NCBI GenBank assembly: GCA_039028695.1
Contig: JBCCHN010000194.1
Coordinates: 1 to 6,423 of the forward strand
Length of the DNA stretch: 6,423 bases
Direction: 5' to 3'
From: JANQKX01 sp039028695
GTDB taxonomy: Bacteria; Pseudomonadota; Alphaproteobacteria; Kiloniellales; Kiloniellaceae
Shown: positions 5,688-6,423 of the stretch, piece by piece
Layout of the letters: the number at the start of each line of letters is the position of its first letter
How positions within the stretch are numbered: the first letter of the stretch is position 1
Notes under the pieces: generated by a model
Told to the model about the DNA's origin: nothing
The model's database searches: none
What the model saw: the letters and a program-made list of their open reading frames with translations, nothing else
Translations under genes and position numbers: made by a program

Positions 5688-6423
5688 TCAGGCGCTTTTT
5701 GCCTCAAGGCTGTTGTCTTCGCTGACCGGCAAGGTGAGCAGAAAATGGGTACCATCGCCGCTGCTTGAGACCAGCTTGATATCTCCCCCATGAGCCCGCA
5801 TGAGATCGCGCGCGATGGCTAGTCCCAGGCCGGTTCCCCCTTTGCGCGCTGAGCCGGCGAAGGGTTTAAAGAGATTTTCCCGGGCCCGAGGCGGCAGGCC
5901 GGGCCCGTTGTCTTCCACATCAAGATTGATGATTTGCCCGCTTTGAAAGGCGGTTACCCGTACCCACGTGGCGCCCGCTTGGACCGAATTGCTGACCAGG
6001 TTCGTCAACACGCGAAACAGCTGTTCCCGGTCGGCGGTAATATCCATATTGCCGGGGATTCGATTCTCAACAGGCACGTCTTCGCCGATCGCAGGCGGTA
6101 GCAATTCAACGACCTCAGCAAGCAAGGTATGCAAGCCAAAATGGGCCAAATCCAAAAGTGGCGGCCCTTCGCGGGTAAAGTTCAGGGTTTGCGTGCAAAG
6201 GCCGACCGCCCGGTCTAGAGCGGCTACGAGGGGTGGGGTTAACCGTCTGACGTCAGGATGCTCGCTTTTGGCCAAGCTATCCGAAACCAGGCTGGCCGTG
6301 GCCAGGATGTTGCGCAGATCGTGATTAATTTTGGTAACGGCGGTGCCCAAGGCGGCCAGGCGGGTTTTTTGGAGCAATGCCGCACGGAGCTCCTCCTGCA
6401 TGGTGGCCAGTTCCCGTTGAGCC
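5688..6423 (-). CDS. Sensor histidine kinase, C-terminal catalytic part (5' end outside window)
   Basis: The visible 245 codons hold the transmitter module of a two-component kinase. Numbered from the Met at 6401: a helical lead-in (ELRAALLQKTRLAALG) runs into the dimerisation/phosphoacceptor helix with His27 in KINHDLRN. Then follow the N box around LFRVLTNLVSNSVQAG (128-143), G1 DVEDNGPGLPP (161-171), the F box LFKPF (177-181), G2 GGTGLGLAIA (188-197), and a closing ATPase-fold strand GTHFLLTLPV (217-226). The frame stays open to the window edge (codons ahead of that Met read AQRELAT, continuing the same helix), so this Met is internal and the input domain is missing. No membrane segment or receiver domain is visible in this part; the protein ends 11 residues after the ATPase fold. 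The signal and partner regulator cannot be told from here. It is on the same strand as panB, 125 nt upstream of it. Confidence 0.95.
   Translation of the reverse strand, partial: AQRELATMQEELRAALLQKTRLAALGTAVTKINHDLRNILATASLVSDSLAKSEHPDVRRLTPPLVAALDRAVGLCTQTLNFTREGPPLLDLAHFGLHTLLAEVVELLPPAIGEDVPVENRIPGNMDITADREQLFRVLTNLVSNSVQAGATWVRVTAFQSGQIINLDVEDNGPGLPPRARENLFKPFAGSARKGGTGLGLAIARDLMRAHGGDIKLVSSSGDGTHFLLTLPVSEDNSLEAKSA

Overview
The window looks like chromosomal DNA from a moderately GC-rich alphaproteobacterium. Three things point that way: the DUF4864-type secreted protein, the wording of the PanB and PanC proteins (for example the GIGAS...VTED stretch in PanB), and a histidine kinase with an H-D-L-R-N phosphoacceptor box. 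A Rhodospirillales-like lineage is my best guess from the style of these proteins, but it is an inference. I see no transposase, integrase, phage gene, CRISPR array, tRNA or rRNA.

Layout. Positions 1-3852 carry four rightward genes: a periplasmic zinc-binding protein (znuA) with a very long His/Asp repeat loop; an uncharacterised, probably lipid-anchored coiled-coil protein; a small exported DUF4864 protein; and xanthine-guanine phosphoribosyltransferase (gpt). A 10-nt gap at 3853-3862 separates these from three leftward genes. In transcription order these are a sensor histidine kinase whose 5' end lies outside the window (6423 down to 5688), then panB (5562-4747) and panC (4744-3863). No gap between genes exceeds about 190 nt.

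Functional themes. panB and panC form a tight two-gene unit for pantothenate (CoA precursor) synthesis: the panC ribosome-binding site lies in the last codons of panB, and the panC GTG start lies 2 nt after the panB stop. znuA is the solute receptor of a zinc ABC transporter, but its permease and ATPase genes (znuB, znuC) are not downstream, so they must lie upstream of the window or elsewhere. gpt salvages purine bases. The lipoprotein and the DUF4864 protein are envelope proteins of unknown function; nothing in the sequence ties them mechanistically to their neighbours.

The most striking structure is the znuA repeat at 410-679. It has thirteen perfect copies of a six-residue H-D-D-H-A-D unit (18 bp each) plus two degenerate copies, built from two linked synonymous unit types. 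This indicates recent expansion by unit duplication under strict protein-level constraint. I did not find a convincing new multi-gene system; the remainder is ordinary housekeeping and envelope genes.
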